Positions 7,805 through 18,588 of a DNA stretch of 64,000 nt are shown piece by piece. A program made the translations under genes and the position numbers. How positions within the stretch are numbered: the first letter of the stretch is position 1; each line of letters starts with the position of its first letter. The stretch is from Paenibacillus vietnamensis. Lineage in GTDB: Bacteria; Bacillota; Bacilli; Paenibacillales; Paenibacillaceae. Location of the stretch: the NCBI RefSeq assembly GCF_020169515.1, contig NZ_JAHMHW010000006.1:226069-290068 (forward strand), in the 5' to 3' direction. Below the pieces are notes generated by a model. It did no database searches. It was not told the DNA's origin and saw only the letters and a list, made by a program, of their open reading frames with translations.

Positions 7805-9645
7805 GCCGACACTCCCCCTTCCTGCAGCAGCGGGAGAGTAAACGTTACCGTCGTGCCCTCATTAAGCTCGGAGCTCAGCGATATCGTCCCGCCGTGAGCC
7901 TTCACGATTTCCCGGGCAATCGACAGGCCAAGCCCCGTCCCGCCCATATTCCTCGAGCGGGCCTTGTCTACCCGGTAGAACCGGTCGAATATCCGGTTCA
8001 AATCCTTCTTCGGAATGCCGATGCCCGTATCCTTGACGCTGATCGCCATCAGCTCGGAATCAACCGGTTTCTTTGCCGTCAGCTCGATCGTACCGCCGTC
8101 AAGCGTATACTTGATCGCGTTGGAGAACAAATTGTCCAATACCTGATCGATCTGGTCCCGGTCCAGCCACGCGGACTCCAGCCCGCGGTCCACGCGGACG
8201 GTCGCCTTGATCGACTTCTGCCTCAGCTGGAACGAGAAGCGGTCGGCCACTTCGTCCAGCATCTCATGAACGTTCGTCTGCCGCCGCCTGAGCGGCGCCT
8301 GGTTCGAATCGAGCCGCGAGAGATGCAGCAAATCCGTCACGAGCCGGATCATCCGCTCGGTCTCGTTGCGGATGACGCCCACGAACCGCTCGGACAGATC
8401 CCGTTCCTCAAGTGCGCCGTCATCGAGCGCTTCGGCATAGCTCTTGATCGTCGTAAGCGGCGTGCGCAGCTCATGGGACACGTTCGCCACGAACTGGCGC
8501 CGCGACTGCTCCAGCTTCTCCTGCTCCGTGACGTCCTGCAGCACTGCGATCGTGCCGGTTATGCCTTTGTCCCGGCGGTGAATCGGCGTGAAGGTCGCCC
8601 GCATATAGCCAGTGCCGCTGTCGCCGTGCTCTTCTTCGCCACGACGAATGTGCAGCGTCTGACCGCGCCCCTTCCGCAGCTCCTCCAGCTGCTGCTCCGA
8701 CAGCTCGAACAACTCGGACAGCTCGCAGCCCTCGCAGGTTCTGACGTCCAGCAGCTCCAGCGCACGCCGGTTCCAGACGATAATTTTGCCGTTCTCGTCC
8801 GCAGCGACGACGCCGTCGCTCATATTCGACAAAATCGACGCCAGCTTCTCGTTCTCTTCTTCATTTACCGACAACGCTTCCTTCAGCCGCTTGGTCATGT
8901 CGTTAAACGCCATGCTCAGCCTGCCGATCTCATCCTCGCCGAGTACGGGCACCTGAAGGTCAAACTTCCCTTCCGCTACCGCCTCTGCCTGCCGCGTCAG
9001 CCCTTGAATCGGGCTCGTAATCGTATGCGCCAGCAAAATGCCGAGCACGCCGGTCAAGCCAAGCGCAATCAGCGTCCCGGAGAAAAAGATCTGATTCACC
9101 CGGTTCACGGTATTGTAAAGCTCGCTCATCGACGCCACGACATAGACCGCCCCGATTACTTTGTTGCTTTTGTCCGTGACGGGCTGGGCGATTACCTTCT
9201 TGCGGACATTATCCTCGTCGATAATTTCCTCTTCGTTGTCCGGTATATTCTGAAGCGCCCTGCTGACCGCCAGCGACTTATTCTTCTTGTTGCCGATGTA
9301 CGACTGGTGGCCCTGAAGCGAAGTAGCGATAACCCGGCCCGTAGAGTCGAGCACCTGCACCTCCGCTCCGCTTATGCTGAACAAATTGCGGACAACCAGG
9401 CTCAAATCCTCCGTCGTACTTTCGGCCGGGTCCCCCTCTTGATCCGGCTTTATGAGACTCTGTGCCGCCATCTGAGAGAGGAGGTCGGCCTGCCCCTTCA
9501 GGTTGACCGTGAAGCTGTCAATCAGCGAGTTCTTGACCGTGCTGATGAAATATACCCCGATCAGCTGCATCGCCACGAGAATCAACAGCAAATAGATAAT
9601 GACAAGCTTTACCTGAATCGTTCGGAAAAAGCTTTTTCCCTTCAT
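7801..9645 (-). CDS. walK: WalK sensor histidine kinase
   Basis: Essential sensor kinase of the WalRK system controlling autolysins and wall metabolism (614 aa; B. subtilis WalK is 611). Domains in order: TM1 (about 12-34), an extracytoplasmic Cache/PAS-like domain (35-180), TM2 (about 187-207), HAMP (208-260), a cytoplasmic PAS (265-375) and HisKA with phosphoacceptor H391 in VSHELRTPL. The HATPase region has an N-box ([12 protein letters not shown]), a G1 box ([13 protein letters not shown]) and a G2 box ([13 protein letters not shown]). The start ATG overlaps the end of walR. A CEGC pair occurs in the cytoplasmic PAS region (about 304-307); the S. aureus WalK PAS binds zinc by other residues, so any role here is unproven. 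Confidence 0.97.
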   Translation of the reverse strand: MKGKSFFRTIQVKLVIIYLLLILVAMQLIGVYFISTVKNSLIDSFTVNLKGQADLLSQMAAQSLIKPDQEGDPAESTTEDLSLVVRNLFSISGAEVQVLDSTGRVIATSLQGHQSYIGNKKNKSLAVSRALQNIPDNEEEIIDEDNVRKKVIAQPVTDKSNKVIGAVYVVASMSELYNTVNRVNQIFFSGTLIALGLTGVLGILLAHTITSPIQGLTRQAEAVAEGKFDLQVPVLGEDEIGRLSMAFNDMTKRLKEALSVNEEENEKLASILSNMSDGVVAADENGKIIVWNRRALELLDVRTCEGCELSELFELSEQQLEELRKGRGQTLHIRRGEEEHGDSGTGYMRATFTPIHRRDKGITGTIAVLQDVTEQEKLEQSRRQFVANVSHELRTPLTTIKSYAEALDDGALEERDLSERFVGVIRNETERMIRLVTDLLHLSRLDSNQAPLRRRQTNVHEMLDEVADRFSFQLRQKSIKATVRVDRGLESAWLDRDQIDQVLDNLFSNAIKYTLDGGTIELTAKKPVDSELMAISVKDTGIGIPKKDLNRIFDRFYRVDKARSRNMGGTGLGLSIAREIVKAHGGTISLSSELNEGTTVTFTLPLLQEGGVSA

Positions 9646-10424
9646 CCCGGACCAAAGCTCCCCGTCTTCGAATTACGCATCATATACCCGAGGCCGCGGC
9701 GCGTCATAATGTATTCAGGTCGGCTTGGATCGTCCTCGATTTTCTCTCGCAGCCGGCGGATCGTCACGTCGACCGTCCGCACGTCTCCGAAATATTCAAA
9801 CCCCCATACCGCTTGCAGCAAATGCTCCCTGGTCATTACCTTCCCGCTGTTGCGGGCCATATAATAAACCAGCTCGTACTCCCGGTGGGTCAGGTCCAGA
9901 GGCTCGCCGTCCTTATAGACGACATACATGTCCGTGTCGATGAACAAATTGAAAAGCCGAAGCCCTTGCGGCTCCTGCTCTGCAGCTTCATCCGCCGATC
10001 CGGCGCCCGCCTGAGCGCCCGCCGGGCTGCCGCTCAGCGAAGCTACTGCAGCATCCGGCTTCTGCTGCCGGCGCAAATGGGCTTTCACGCGCGCCAGAAG
10101 CTCGCGCGTGCTGAACGGCTTCGTCACGTAATCATCCGCTCCGAGCTCCAGGCCAAGCACCTTGTCGATCTCGGTGTCCTTGGCCGTCAGCATAATGATC
10201 GGCATCTGCAAGCTCGCTCTCACTTCGCGGCACACATCCATGCCGTCCTTCACCGGCAGCATCAAGTCAAGCAAAATCAGATCTGGCTTCTCCTCAAAAG
10301 CAAGCCGGACCGCTTCGCCGCCGTCAAAGGCGCATATGACCTGATGCCCTTCCTTCTCCAAATTAAACTTAAGTATATCGGCTATCGGCTGCTCGTCGTC
10401 GACCACTAATATTTTTCCGTGCAT
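9642..10424 (-). CDS. walR: WalR response regulator (OmpR family) with extended linker
   Basis: DNA-binding response regulator paired with WalK. The receiver domain ([17 protein letters not shown]) has phosphoacceptor D53 in LILLDLMLP, a conserved lysine in DDYVTKPFS, and a C-terminal winged-helix domain ([29 protein letters not shown]). I chose ATG 10424 (MHGKIL), weakly preceded by GGCGGT; a longer reading frame upstream is not typical. The product is 260 aa against about 235 in B. subtilis. The excess is an Ala/Gly/Glu-rich linker ([20 protein letters not shown]) between the two domains. It is the first gene of the operon. Confidence 0.97.
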   Translation of the reverse strand: MHGKILVVDDEQPIADILKFNLEKEGHQVICAFDGGEAVRLAFEEKPDLILLDLMLPVKDGMDVCREVRASLQMPIIMLTAKDTEIDKVLGLELGADDYVTKPFSTRELLARVKAHLRRQQKPDAAVASLSGSPAGAQAGAGSADEAAEQEPQGLRLFNLFIDTDMYVVYKDGEPLDLTHREYELVYYMARNSGKVMTREHLLQAVWGFEYFGDVRTVDVTIRRLREKIEDDPSRPEYIMTRRGLGYMMRNSKTGSFGPG

Positions 10425-10494
10425 CGCTACACCGCCTGTCGCTTGTCCATTTTTTACAATAAAAGTATGGAACGATTTTAAGCATGTACTTTCT

Positions 10495-10525
10495 ATTTTA
10501 ACATATCTAAAGGGGTAGTTCACAA
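10495..10525 (-). promoter_or_regulatory. Possible walR promoter
   Basis: Minus strand: TTGTGA, 19 nt, then TAAAAT preceded by TG (an extended -10). The spacing is long, so this is a tentative call; the site lies about 70 nt upstream of the walR start. Confidence 0.35.
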
Positions 10526-10579
10526 TGAAACTTCCCTCATGTTAGCAATGTTTTTCCATGGCTTTGTCTTATCGTGCAT

Positions 10580-10619
10580 AAAAAAAAGAAACACCTCCGC
10601 GGTCAGCGAAAATGTTTCT
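10580..10619 (-). terminator. Terminator of the M23 peptidase gene
   Basis: Minus strand: stem AGAAACA/TGTTTCT around a G+C-rich interior, followed by about seven T. It is 25 nt past the peptidase stop and isolates that gene from the wal operon. Confidence 0.85.
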
Positions 10620-10643
10620 TGTTCACTTTATATGGTTATAAAT

Positions 10644-12215
10644 TTATAAGTACTTTAACGGATTTTGGAGCACGCCGTTCTTATGCACTTCGAAATGCAA
10701 ATGTACGCCGGTGGAATTGCCTGTGCTGCCCATAATGCCGATTTTGTCGCCTTTTTCTACGATATCGCCCTTGCTGACTCCAAAAGAGCTCAAGTGGCCG
10801 TATACGGTTTTGTATCCATTCTTGTGATTAATAATAATCGCGTTGCCGAGGCCCGTCTTCGTTCCGACAAACTCGACAACCCCCGTGTCCGCCGCAAGAA
10901 TGCTACGGTTGCCTACAAAATCTACGCCGTTATGATTCCGGCCCCAACGCGGTCCGAACTTGCTGGTCAGTCTAGCATTCGCTACCGGCATAGCGAATCT
11001 GCCCGAGCCTTCGCCAAGTACAACCTTCGTACCCCGTTCTACGATCTTCGGAGTCGGCTTCTTGATCACTTCCTGCTTAAGCAGCTCCTCCGTTACCACA
11101 TATCCGTTCTTCTTGACGATGCGGTACGTCATGCGGGTGGTGCCTTCCGTGCCTTCGGAAATCGTCTTCGATTCGCCGACGCGCATATTCGCGTTTTTCT
11201 TTACTTCGACCGGCGGCTCGACCGTTTCGATCTCTACGAGATTCTCAACCGTTTTCACCGTAAGCTCCGGCTGACGCACCGTCAAATCCAGAACATCGCC
11301 GATCGTAATTTTATCGTCTTTAATCCATTTGTTATTCTCGTAAATCACCTGGGGCGAAATATCGAACTTCTCGGCGATACAGCCTATGCAGTCGCCTTCC
11401 TGAACCGTATATTTCGTCGGCTTCATGCTGCCTTGAGTAAGCATTTTGTAAATATCTTCGGCCTTCATGATGTCCGCCGGTTCGGCGTCGATCGTTTCGG
11501 TCTTGACCGTCTCTACGAAGTTGACCTCCGTTACCGTCAGCCCCGGCTCCTTGGACGTGTCCTCCGGCTTGTCCTGCTCAGCCGCTGCAGCGCTTGCATT
11601 AAAAGAAAGCGCCTGAACCTCGTTCTTCTTCTTGCTGGACGCCGCCAGCTCCGGCGCGAATTTGCTCTGCACCCGCAGCAAAACGTCGTTCGCCGTCTGC
11701 TCGTCCTTCACGATACCGATTACTTTGTCGCCTACCTTCACTTCAACGCCGACCGCATGGGAGGTAAACATCCCCTCAAGCTTGTCCAGTGTCGCTTCCG
11801 TATCAGGCTCGGCCTTGAAGCCGCTGTCCGCTTCATATGTAAGCTTGCCGGTATCAAGAATCATGTTAATATCCGGATTCGCCTTCTGAGCCTCTTCCGT
11901 CTCTAGCAGCACGAGCTGCTCGACATCATTCGGGTCGCTGACGCTTCCTACCGCAGTGCCGTTCATATATACATTATAAAATTGTACGGTATTCGCTTGC
12001 ACGTATTCGATGCCGCCAAATCCGGCAACCGCTAGTAATACGAGAGCCCCTCCGGCGAGCTGAATCTGCTTTTTGCGCCAAAACGGCATTGCCTTATCGC
12101 TTACGGACGGTTCCATCTTCTTGCCATTCAAGTTTTGCGACCGGTCTCTGCGAAAATATTGAATCGATTGATTCCATATCTTCCGGAGCCGACCTTTTTC
12201 CCTGAAGTCGGTCAT
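10644..12215 (-). CDS. Membrane-anchored M23 peptidase with LysM and G5 domains
   Basis: Peptidoglycan endopeptidase (523 aa). A cytoplasmic basic N-terminus of about 50 aa precedes one membrane segment (about 53-72). Then come an extracellular spacer domain, a low-complexity stretch, a LysM-like domain (YTVQEGDCIGCIAEKFDISP), a G5 domain (about 330-405, ending VVTEELLKQEVIKKPTPKIVERG) and the C-terminal M23/LytM domain with HNGVDF, a YGHLS motif and HLHFEVHKNG carrying zinc ligands. I chose ATG 12215 with AAAGGAGA 5 nt upstream. The LysM has an unusual CIGC pair. The gene is divergent from none of its neighbours and has its own terminator; it lies directly upstream of walRK, as is common in Paenibacillus. 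Substrate bond not determined. Confidence 0.92.
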   Translation of the reverse strand: MTDFREKGRLRKIWNQSIQYFRRDRSQNLNGKKMEPSVSDKAMPFWRKKQIQLAGGALVLLAVAGFGGIEYVQANTVQFYNVYMNGTAVGSVSDPNDVEQLVLLETEEAQKANPDINMILDTGKLTYEADSGFKAEPDTEATLDKLEGMFTSHAVGVEVKVGDKVIGIVKDEQTANDVLLRVQSKFAPELAASSKKKNEVQALSFNASAAAAEQDKPEDTSKEPGLTVTEVNFVETVKTETIDAEPADIMKAEDIYKMLTQGSMKPTKYTVQEGDCIGCIAEKFDISPQVIYENNKWIKDDKITIGDVLDLTVRQPELTVKTVENLVEIETVEPPVEVKKNANMRVGESKTISEGTEGTTRMTYRIVKKNGYVVTEELLKQEVIKKPTPKIVERGTKVVLGEGSGRFAMPVANARLTSKFGPRWGRNHNGVDFVGNRSILAADTGVVEFVGTKTGLGNAIIINHKNGYKTVYGHLSSFGVSKGDIVEKGDKIGIMGSTGNSTGVHLHFEVHKNGVLQNPLKYL

Positions 12216-12265
12216 GATAATCTCCTTTTCGCGCTTTTGCAACTTATTTTTCAAACATCCGACAT

Positions 12266-12300
12266 AAAAAAAAGACGAATGTTCCAGTCAGGATCACTCG
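12266..12300 (-). terminator. Terminator of the low-complexity membrane protein gene
   Basis: Minus strand: CGAGTGATCC, loop TGACT, GGAACATTCG (one mismatch and one wobble), followed by a run of eight T. Confidence 0.75.
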
Positions 12301-12356
12301 CCTTACTTTAACATACCCCTAACAAATGGGGCAACCTTAACGCCAGCTTCTTACAA

Positions 12357-13109
12357 TTAATATTTTTTCAGAATGGCCATCATTTGTTCGTATTCTTCCT
12401 TGTCGAGATGCTGTGCCATAATTTGCTGGATGGACGTCAACTCCTGCTCTGTCAGGCCATTTTCTACATATTGAGAGATCGTTTGCCAGGAATCCTGAGG
12501 CAGCTTAGTCATCAAAAGGGCGAACAATTGCTCCTTATCCTCGTCGCTCATTTGATTCTTCACTTCGGTCAGCTCCTCGGTCGTCATCGCCGTTTCGCTG
12601 CCGTCGATGCCGGCCTCTCCTTCCTCTGTGCCATCCACCGTCGCGCCGTTATCCGGCTCCGTTCCGTTATCCGCCGTCCCTGGCTGATCCGTCTCCGTCC
12701 CGGACTCTACAGATTCCGTTTCTCCGCTTTCCGTCCCGCCGGCTTCCGGAGCCGTCCCGCCGTCCGCCTGCGTACCTCCGCCAATCCCGATATCCGTAAT
12801 CGGCGGATCCCCGATCTCCCCGAATGCATCCACCGCTTCCGGCGGATTGCCTTGATCGTCGCCCGCAGCCTTATCTTCCGTCTCTTTTCCTTTGTCTGCT
12901 ATATCCGTCTTCAGCAGCGGATCCGCTCCCCACAGCTTCCCCCAGACGCCGGTCATTGCCATCGGCGGGGCCTCAAGCGGCAAATTGAACTGCTTCAGCA
13001 GCGTGTCGACGTAACTAGTTACAATAAACCCGGTCGTCCATATCGAAAGAAAGCTTAATATAAGCCCCGCCGCGACGAGCTTGCCGAGCCACCCGATTTT
13101 TTTCAGCAT
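12357..13109 (-). CDS. Hypothetical membrane protein with acidic low-complexity linker
   Basis: A 250-aa protein I do not recognise. One N-terminal membrane segment (about 8-32) is followed by an extracytoplasmic Thr/Gly/Glu/Asp-rich disordered linker (about 85-175, repeated GTE/SGTE/TDQP-like words). It ends in a compact helical domain (about 176-250) with two repeated patterns: TEELTEVKNQMSDEDKEQLF and then LTEQELTSIQQIMAQHLDKE. Upstream is AAAGGAAGG 7 nt from ATG. The C-terminal helices resemble a small protein-binding module on a stalk. It sits between purA and the M23 peptidase with terminators on both sides, so it is a single-gene unit. Confidence 0.75.
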   Translation of the reverse strand: MLKKIGWLGKLVAAGLILSFLSIWTTGFIVTSYVDTLLKQFNLPLEAPPMAMTGVWGKLWGADPLLKTDIADKGKETEDKAAGDDQGNPPEAVDAFGEIGDPPITDIGIGGGTQADGGTAPEAGGTESGETESVESGTETDQPGTADNGTEPDNGATVDGTEEGEAGIDGSETAMTTEELTEVKNQMSDEDKEQLFALLMTKLPQDSWQTISQYVENGLTEQELTSIQQIMAQHLDKEEYEQMMAILKKY

Positions 13110-13267
13110 GCCTTACCCTTCCTTTCTATCAGCAGCCGCCCTGACAGGGAGCCGCATCGACGCTTCTAGTCTTGTTATCTACCATTATGGTCAACAAACT
13201 AGCGCGGCATTCCCAATACTCATGACATTATTGGAATTGTTGTCTTACATTTTGTCTTTCAAAAACA

Positions 13268-13297
13268 CAAAAAAAGGATGGCCCGAGGCCATCCTTT
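13268..13297 (-). terminator. Terminator of purA
   Basis: Minus strand: AAAGGATGGCC, a short CTCG loop, GGCCATCCTTT, then T residues. A near-perfect 11-bp stem that starts 14 nt after the purA stop. Confidence 0.9.
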
Positions 13298-13310
13298 AAC
13301 CTTCATTCTT

Positions 13311-14630
<1,320 letters not shown>

Positions 14631-14708
14631 AAATTTACCGTCTCCCGCCTTGCCTCATCCCTGCTCGATAGCATGGAAATCGGCAATGTCCAAAAAGACA
14701 GCACTAAC

Positions 14709-14737
14709 ATTGTAGCAGTCTCCACACAAGAAGTCAA
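14709..14737 (-). promoter_or_regulatory. purA promoter (SigA type)
   Basis: Minus strand: TTGACT, 17-nt spacer, TACAAT. It is about 110 nt upstream of the purA start and immediately downstream of the PurBox-like repeats. Confidence 0.8.
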
Positions 14738-14740
14738 ACG

Positions 14741-14784
14741 AAAAACGAACAATTGCATATACTGCCATGCAATTGTTCGGAATT
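14741..14784 (-). promoter_or_regulatory. Inverted PurBox pair, also possible dnaB terminator
   Basis: A perfect 13-bp inverted repeat CGAACAATTGCAT (14746-14758) and its complement (14767-14779). Extended, the right copy on the minus strand reads AATTCCGAACAAT, a full match to the PurR box AWWWCCGAACWWT; the left copy AAAAACGAACAAT has one mismatch. The two boxes are in opposite orientation about 18 bp apart and end just upstream of the purA -35. On the minus strand the same hairpin is followed by TTTTT and lies just past the dnaB stop, so it could also terminate dnaB. Confidence 0.65.
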
Positions 14785-16142
14785 CAAGATGCTGACGGTT
14801 CCTCATGAGTCCGATCCAAACTTACGAATTTATTGAATTGCTTCAAAAACGCCAGCTCGACCGTCCCGACCGGGCCGTTACGCTGCTTGGCGATAATAAT
14901 CTCAATAATGTTCTTCTTCTCCGACTCTTTGTCGTAGTAATCGTCCCTGTACAGGAACGCTACGATATCGGCATCCTGCTCGATCGATCCCGATTCCCTG
15001 AGGTCGGACATCATCGGGCGTTTGTCCTGCCGCTGCTCGACGCCCCGGCTCAGCTGCGACAGCGCGATAACCGGAACCTCGAGCTCACGTGCGATATGCT
15101 TCAGCGTACGCGAAATCTCGGAAACCTCCTGCTGCCGGTTTTCGCCCGCTTTGCCGCGGCCGGAAATCAGCTGAAGGTAGTCGATCAGAATCATGCCGAG
15201 CCCGCGCTCTTTCTTCAGGCGGCGGCATTTGGAACGAATCTCGGCTACCGTAATACCGGGCGTGTCGTCGATATAGACCTCCGACTCCGACAAGGCGCCG
15301 ATCGCCATCGTCAGCTTCTCCCAGTCATCGCCCTCAAGATGGCCGGTCCGCATGCGCTGCGCATCGACGTTGCCCTCGGCGCACACCATACGCTGAACAA
15401 GCTGCGCGGCCGACATCTCCAGCGAGAAGATGGCCACGGTCTCGCGGGCACGGACGCCGACGTTCTGGGCGATATTGAGGGCGAAGGCCGTTTTCCCTAC
15501 GGACGGACGCGCCGCCACAATAATCAGGTCGCTTCGCTGAAAGCCGGCCGTCATCCGGTCCAGATCGGTAAAGCCCGACGGAATGCCCGTCGTTCCGCCC
15601 CGGTCGGCATACAACTGCTCGACCTTCTCGAATACCTCCATCAGGACATCCCTGATGGAGATGAACCCCCCGCCTGACCGGCGGTTCGAAATTTCAAGAA
15701 TTTTTTTCTCCGCATCGCCAAGAAGGACGCCGACGTCCTCGGAATTGGCATAGCCGTCGGACACGATATTTGTCGCCGTCCGGATCAAACGCCGCAGCAT
15801 CGACTTCTCTTCGACAATCTGCGCGTAATAATCAATATTCGCCGCTGTCGGAACGGCATTGGCGAGCTTAGCCAAATAGCTGACCCCGCCAATTTCCTCC
15901 AGCAGCTGCCGGTCCTGCAGATGCGCGGTCAGAGTAACGAGGTCAACCGGCTGGTTGTCCTCCGCAAGCTCCACCATCGCTTCAAATATATTTCTGTGAG
16001 GACCGCTGTAGAAGTCATCGCTACGTATCCGCTCCATCGCCGCGATGAGCGCCTCGGCCTGCAGCAGCACCGCCCCGAGGACGGCCTGCTCGGCTTCCAG
16101 GTTTTGCGGCGGGACCCGGTCAAACATCAGCTCTGTACTCAT
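14784..16142 (-). CDS. dnaB: Replicative DNA helicase DnaB (DnaC in B. subtilis)
   Basis: Hexameric 5'-3' replicative helicase that unwinds DNA at the fork (452 aa). The N-terminal DnaB domain (VPPQNLEAEQAVLGAVLL) is followed by a RecA-like domain with Walker A ARPSVGKTAFAL, Walker B GMILIDYLQLI, a SQLSRGVEQRQDKRP loop and SGSIEQDAD. I chose ATG 16142 (MSTELMF) with GAGGAG 5 nt upstream; the GTG six bases earlier is too close to the RBS. It follows rplI by 26 nt and is probably in the yybS-gdpP-rplI-dnaB operon, a conserved Bacillales arrangement. Confidence 0.97.
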   Translation of the reverse strand: MSTELMFDRVPPQNLEAEQAVLGAVLLQAEALIAAMERIRSDDFYSGPHRNIFEAMVELAEDNQPVDLVTLTAHLQDRQLLEEIGGVSYLAKLANAVPTAANIDYYAQIVEEKSMLRRLIRTATNIVSDGYANSEDVGVLLGDAEKKILEISNRRSGGGFISIRDVLMEVFEKVEQLYADRGGTTGIPSGFTDLDRMTAGFQRSDLIIVAARPSVGKTAFALNIAQNVGVRARETVAIFSLEMSAAQLVQRMVCAEGNVDAQRMRTGHLEGDDWEKLTMAIGALSESEVYIDDTPGITVAEIRSKCRRLKKERGLGMILIDYLQLISGRGKAGENRQQEVSEISRTLKHIARELEVPVIALSQLSRGVEQRQDKRPMMSDLRESGSIEQDADIVAFLYRDDYYDKESEKKNIIEIIIAKQRNGPVGTVELAFLKQFNKFVSLDRTHEEPSAS

Positions 16143-16168
16143 GGTCACTCCTCTTCCCCAATCTTCAC

Positions 16169-16612
16169 TTACTCTTCCGCCGCTTGTACGCTCAATTTCG
16201 CCTTCACTTCAGGATGAAGCTTGACGGCAACCTGCGTTACGCCCAGTGTGCGAATCGGCTCTTCGAGCTCGATTTTACGTTTGTCGATCTTGATGCCCTG
16301 CGCAGCCAGCCCTTCTGCGATTTGCTTGCTCGTAATCGCGCCGAACAGCCTTCCGCCCTCGCCGGCTTTCGTCTTAATGACGACCGTCATCTCTTCGAGC
16401 TGCTTGCCAAGCGTAATGGCGTCTTCCTTCTCCTGCGCTTTGCGCTTCAGCTCGGAAGCGGTCTGTACCTCCAGCGTTTTCAGGTTTCCGTCGGACGCCG
16501 CCTTCACGAGGCCCTTCGGAAGCAAGAAGTTGCGCACATAACCCTCGGAAAGCTCCTTGACTTCGCCTTTTTTCCCCTGTCCCTTAACATCCTTCAAAAA
16601 GATTACTTTCAT
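16169..16612 (-). CDS. rplI: 50S ribosomal protein L9
   Basis: Large-subunit protein that binds 23S rRNA near the L1 stalk base (147 aa). The N-terminal domain [20 protein letters not shown] and [12 protein letters not shown] match the L9 signature. A long connecting helix (about 45-75) leads to the C-terminal RNA-binding domain containing [16 protein letters not shown]. The start ATG overlaps the gdpP stop (ATGA), so translation is coupled. Confidence 0.98.
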   Translation of the reverse strand: MKVIFLKDVKGQGKKGEVKELSEGYVRNFLLPKGLVKAASDGNLKTLEVQTASELKRKAQEKEDAITLGKQLEEMTVVIKTKAGEGGRLFGAITSKQIAEGLAAQGIKIDKRKIELEEPIRTLGVTQVAVKLHPEVKAKLSVQAAEE

Positions 16613-18570
16613 TCGAATAACCCCTCTTCCGTTTCGATTTCATTTAACACTTTCTTCAGCTTCGCCGCAACTTCCTTCACGGTACCCTCAAGCTGCGCGG
16701 CGGCATTCGTCAAATGCCCGCCGCCGCCCATCCGCTCCATGACCACCTGTACGTTCATGTGGCCGAGCGAGCGGGCGCTTACGCCGATGAGTCCGTCCTG
16801 CCGTTCCCCAATGACGAATGAAGCCAGAATATCCGTCATATTCAGCAGCGTGTCGGCCGATTGTGCGATCAGCAGCTGCGAGTATTTGCGGCCGCTTTCC
16901 GTAACGGCGATCGCAACATGCTCGTAGAGCACCTCGGCGTGCTTAATAATTTCGGCCTTGCGCACGTATTCCTCCAGATCCTCCTTCAGCATCCGCTGAA
17001 TCATCATCGAATCCGCGCCGCTGCGGCGCAGGAAGGAAGCGGCCTCGAACGTTCTCGCACCCGTGCGGAGCGAGAAGCTCTTTGTGTCGACCGTAATCCC
17101 TGCAAGGAGTGCCGTCGCTTCCCTTACATCCAGCGCAACCCGGTCATGAATATATTGAAGCAGCTCGGTAACGAGCTCGCAGGTGGAGGAAGCATACGGC
17201 TCCATGTATACCAAAATCGCATTTGAAATAAATTCCTCGCTGCGCCGGTGATGGTCGACAACCACAATTCTCTCCGTATGCTGAAGCAGCTTCGGCTCCT
17301 TCACCATCGAAGCCTTGTGCGTATCTACGACAACCGCAAGCGACTGCGGCGTAATGAGCGAGAAAGCCTGCTCCGGCGAAACGAAGCGCTTCGACAGCTT
17401 CTCGTCCTCGCGGATCAGCTCCATCATCTTCTCGATGGCCGGATTGACGCCCTCGAGCACGATGTAAGCCTCCTTGCCGAACAGCTGAGCGGCCTTCAGA
17501 ACGCCGATCGCCGCGCCTACGGCATCCATGTCGGGCATTTTGTGGCCCATGATGACCACATTGTGGCTTTCGCGGATCAGATCGCGCAGCGCGTGCGCGA
17601 CGACTCTCGCCCTGACGCGCGTCCGCTTCTCGACCGCATTTGACTTGCCGCCGTAGAAGGACTGGCGCCCGCCCACCTTGACGGCCGCCTGGTCGCCCCC
17701 GCGCCCGAGCGCAATGTCTAGGCTCGTGTGCGCCCATTGCCCCAGCTCGATAATATGGTCGGCGCCCGCCGCGAAGCCGATGCTGAGCGTAACCGGAATT
17801 TTGTGGTCGCCGGTAATTTCCCTGACCTCGTCAAGCACGACGAACCGCGATTGCTCCAACACCCTCAGCGTCTTCTGGTCGGTGACGAGCAGGAAGCGGT
17901 CGCTGGTCAGCCTCTTCAGATAGATCTGATATTTCTGCGCCCATTCCGTAATTTCCGCCGTCACCTTGGACAGCATCGAGCTGCGCTGGTGATCGTCGAG
18001 GCCCTGCGACACTTCTTCCAGATTATCGATCATCACAACACCGAGAACGAGCTTCTCATCCTCGTATTTGCGACCCAATTGCCACAGGTCGGTAATATTC
18101 TTAACGTACAGGATGCGCTCCTTCTGCTTAAAAATCAGCTGGTAGACATGCGAGCCCACAGTCGCCTCGATCGTGCCCTCGCGCTCCTTCACCTGCTGCA
18201 GCGTCGGGAACAGCTCGGTAAGCGGCAAGCCGACGACCGTCTCACGCTCCATCATGCTTGCTATATAGGGATTATGCCATTCCACCGTACGGTCTTCGTT
18301 ATATAAAATAATTCCAAAAGGCAGCTCGCCGATCACATCGTTGCCGGCCTTCTTCACCCGGTAAGAGAGCGTGCCAAGATAGGACTTCAGATCCTTCCGG
18401 AAAGCCCGCTCCGCCATAACGGTATAAACGCCCAAAGCGCCCGTCAATAATAGTGCGATCAGACCCAGCAGCCAATTAAACCAGGCCAGCGCCACCGTCA
18501 TGAGCGCCAAGAGAATAAAGCCCCAAATTTGATGCATTCCGTGCCACCGCGTGACCAAAAACTTCGGCAT
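16609..18570 (-). CDS. gdpP: GdpP cyclic-di-AMP phosphodiesterase
   Basis: Membrane enzyme that hydrolyses c-di-AMP (653 aa, as in B. subtilis YybT). It has two N-terminal membrane helices (about 10-50), a PAS-like domain (about 75-150) and a degenerate GGDEF domain (about 170-300). A DHH/DHHA1 catalytic module follows, with [35 protein letters not shown] and the DHHA1 motif [12 protein letters not shown] at the C-terminus. c-di-AMP controls potassium and osmolyte transport and wall homeostasis, a fitting partner for the wal and antiporter genes nearby. It follows yybS by 18 nt and overlaps rplI. Confidence 0.96.
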   Translation of the reverse strand: MPKFLVTRWHGMHQIWGFILLALMTVALAWFNWLLGLIALLLTGALGVYTVMAERAFRKDLKSYLGTLSYRVKKAGNDVIGELPFGIILYNEDRTVEWHNPYIASMMERETVVGLPLTELFPTLQQVKEREGTIEATVGSHVYQLIFKQKERILYVKNITDLWQLGRKYEDEKLVLGVVMIDNLEEVSQGLDDHQRSSMLSKVTAEITEWAQKYQIYLKRLTSDRFLLVTDQKTLRVLEQSRFVVLDEVREITGDHKIPVTLSIGFAAGADHIIELGQWAHTSLDIALGRGGDQAAVKVGGRQSFYGGKSNAVEKRTRVRARVVAHALRDLIRESHNVVIMGHKMPDMDAVGAAIGVLKAAQLFGKEAYIVLEGVNPAIEKMMELIREDEKLSKRFVSPEQAFSLITPQSLAVVVDTHKASMVKEPKLLQHTERIVVVDHHRRSEEFISNAILVYMEPYASSTCELVTELLQYIHDRVALDVREATALLAGITVDTKSFSLRTGARTFEAASFLRRSGADSMMIQRMLKEDLEEYVRKAEIIKHAEVLYEHVAIAVTESGRKYSQLLIAQSADTLLNMTDILASFVIGERQDGLIGVSARSLGHMNVQVVMERMGGGGHLTNAAAQLEGTVKEVAAKLKKVLNEIETEEGLFE

Positions 18571-18588
18571 TTCCGATTCGCTCCTGTG

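Noticed and set aside
7777..9864. Long plus-strand open frame (695 codons) over walH/walK
   Set aside because: It is antisense to walK, full of Arg/His/Leu as expected for the complement of a G+C-rich gene, with no recognisable motif or RBS.
10665..11906. Plus-strand open frame opposite the M23 peptidase
   Set aside because: Composition is typical of an antisense shadow; the minus-strand protein has clear domains.
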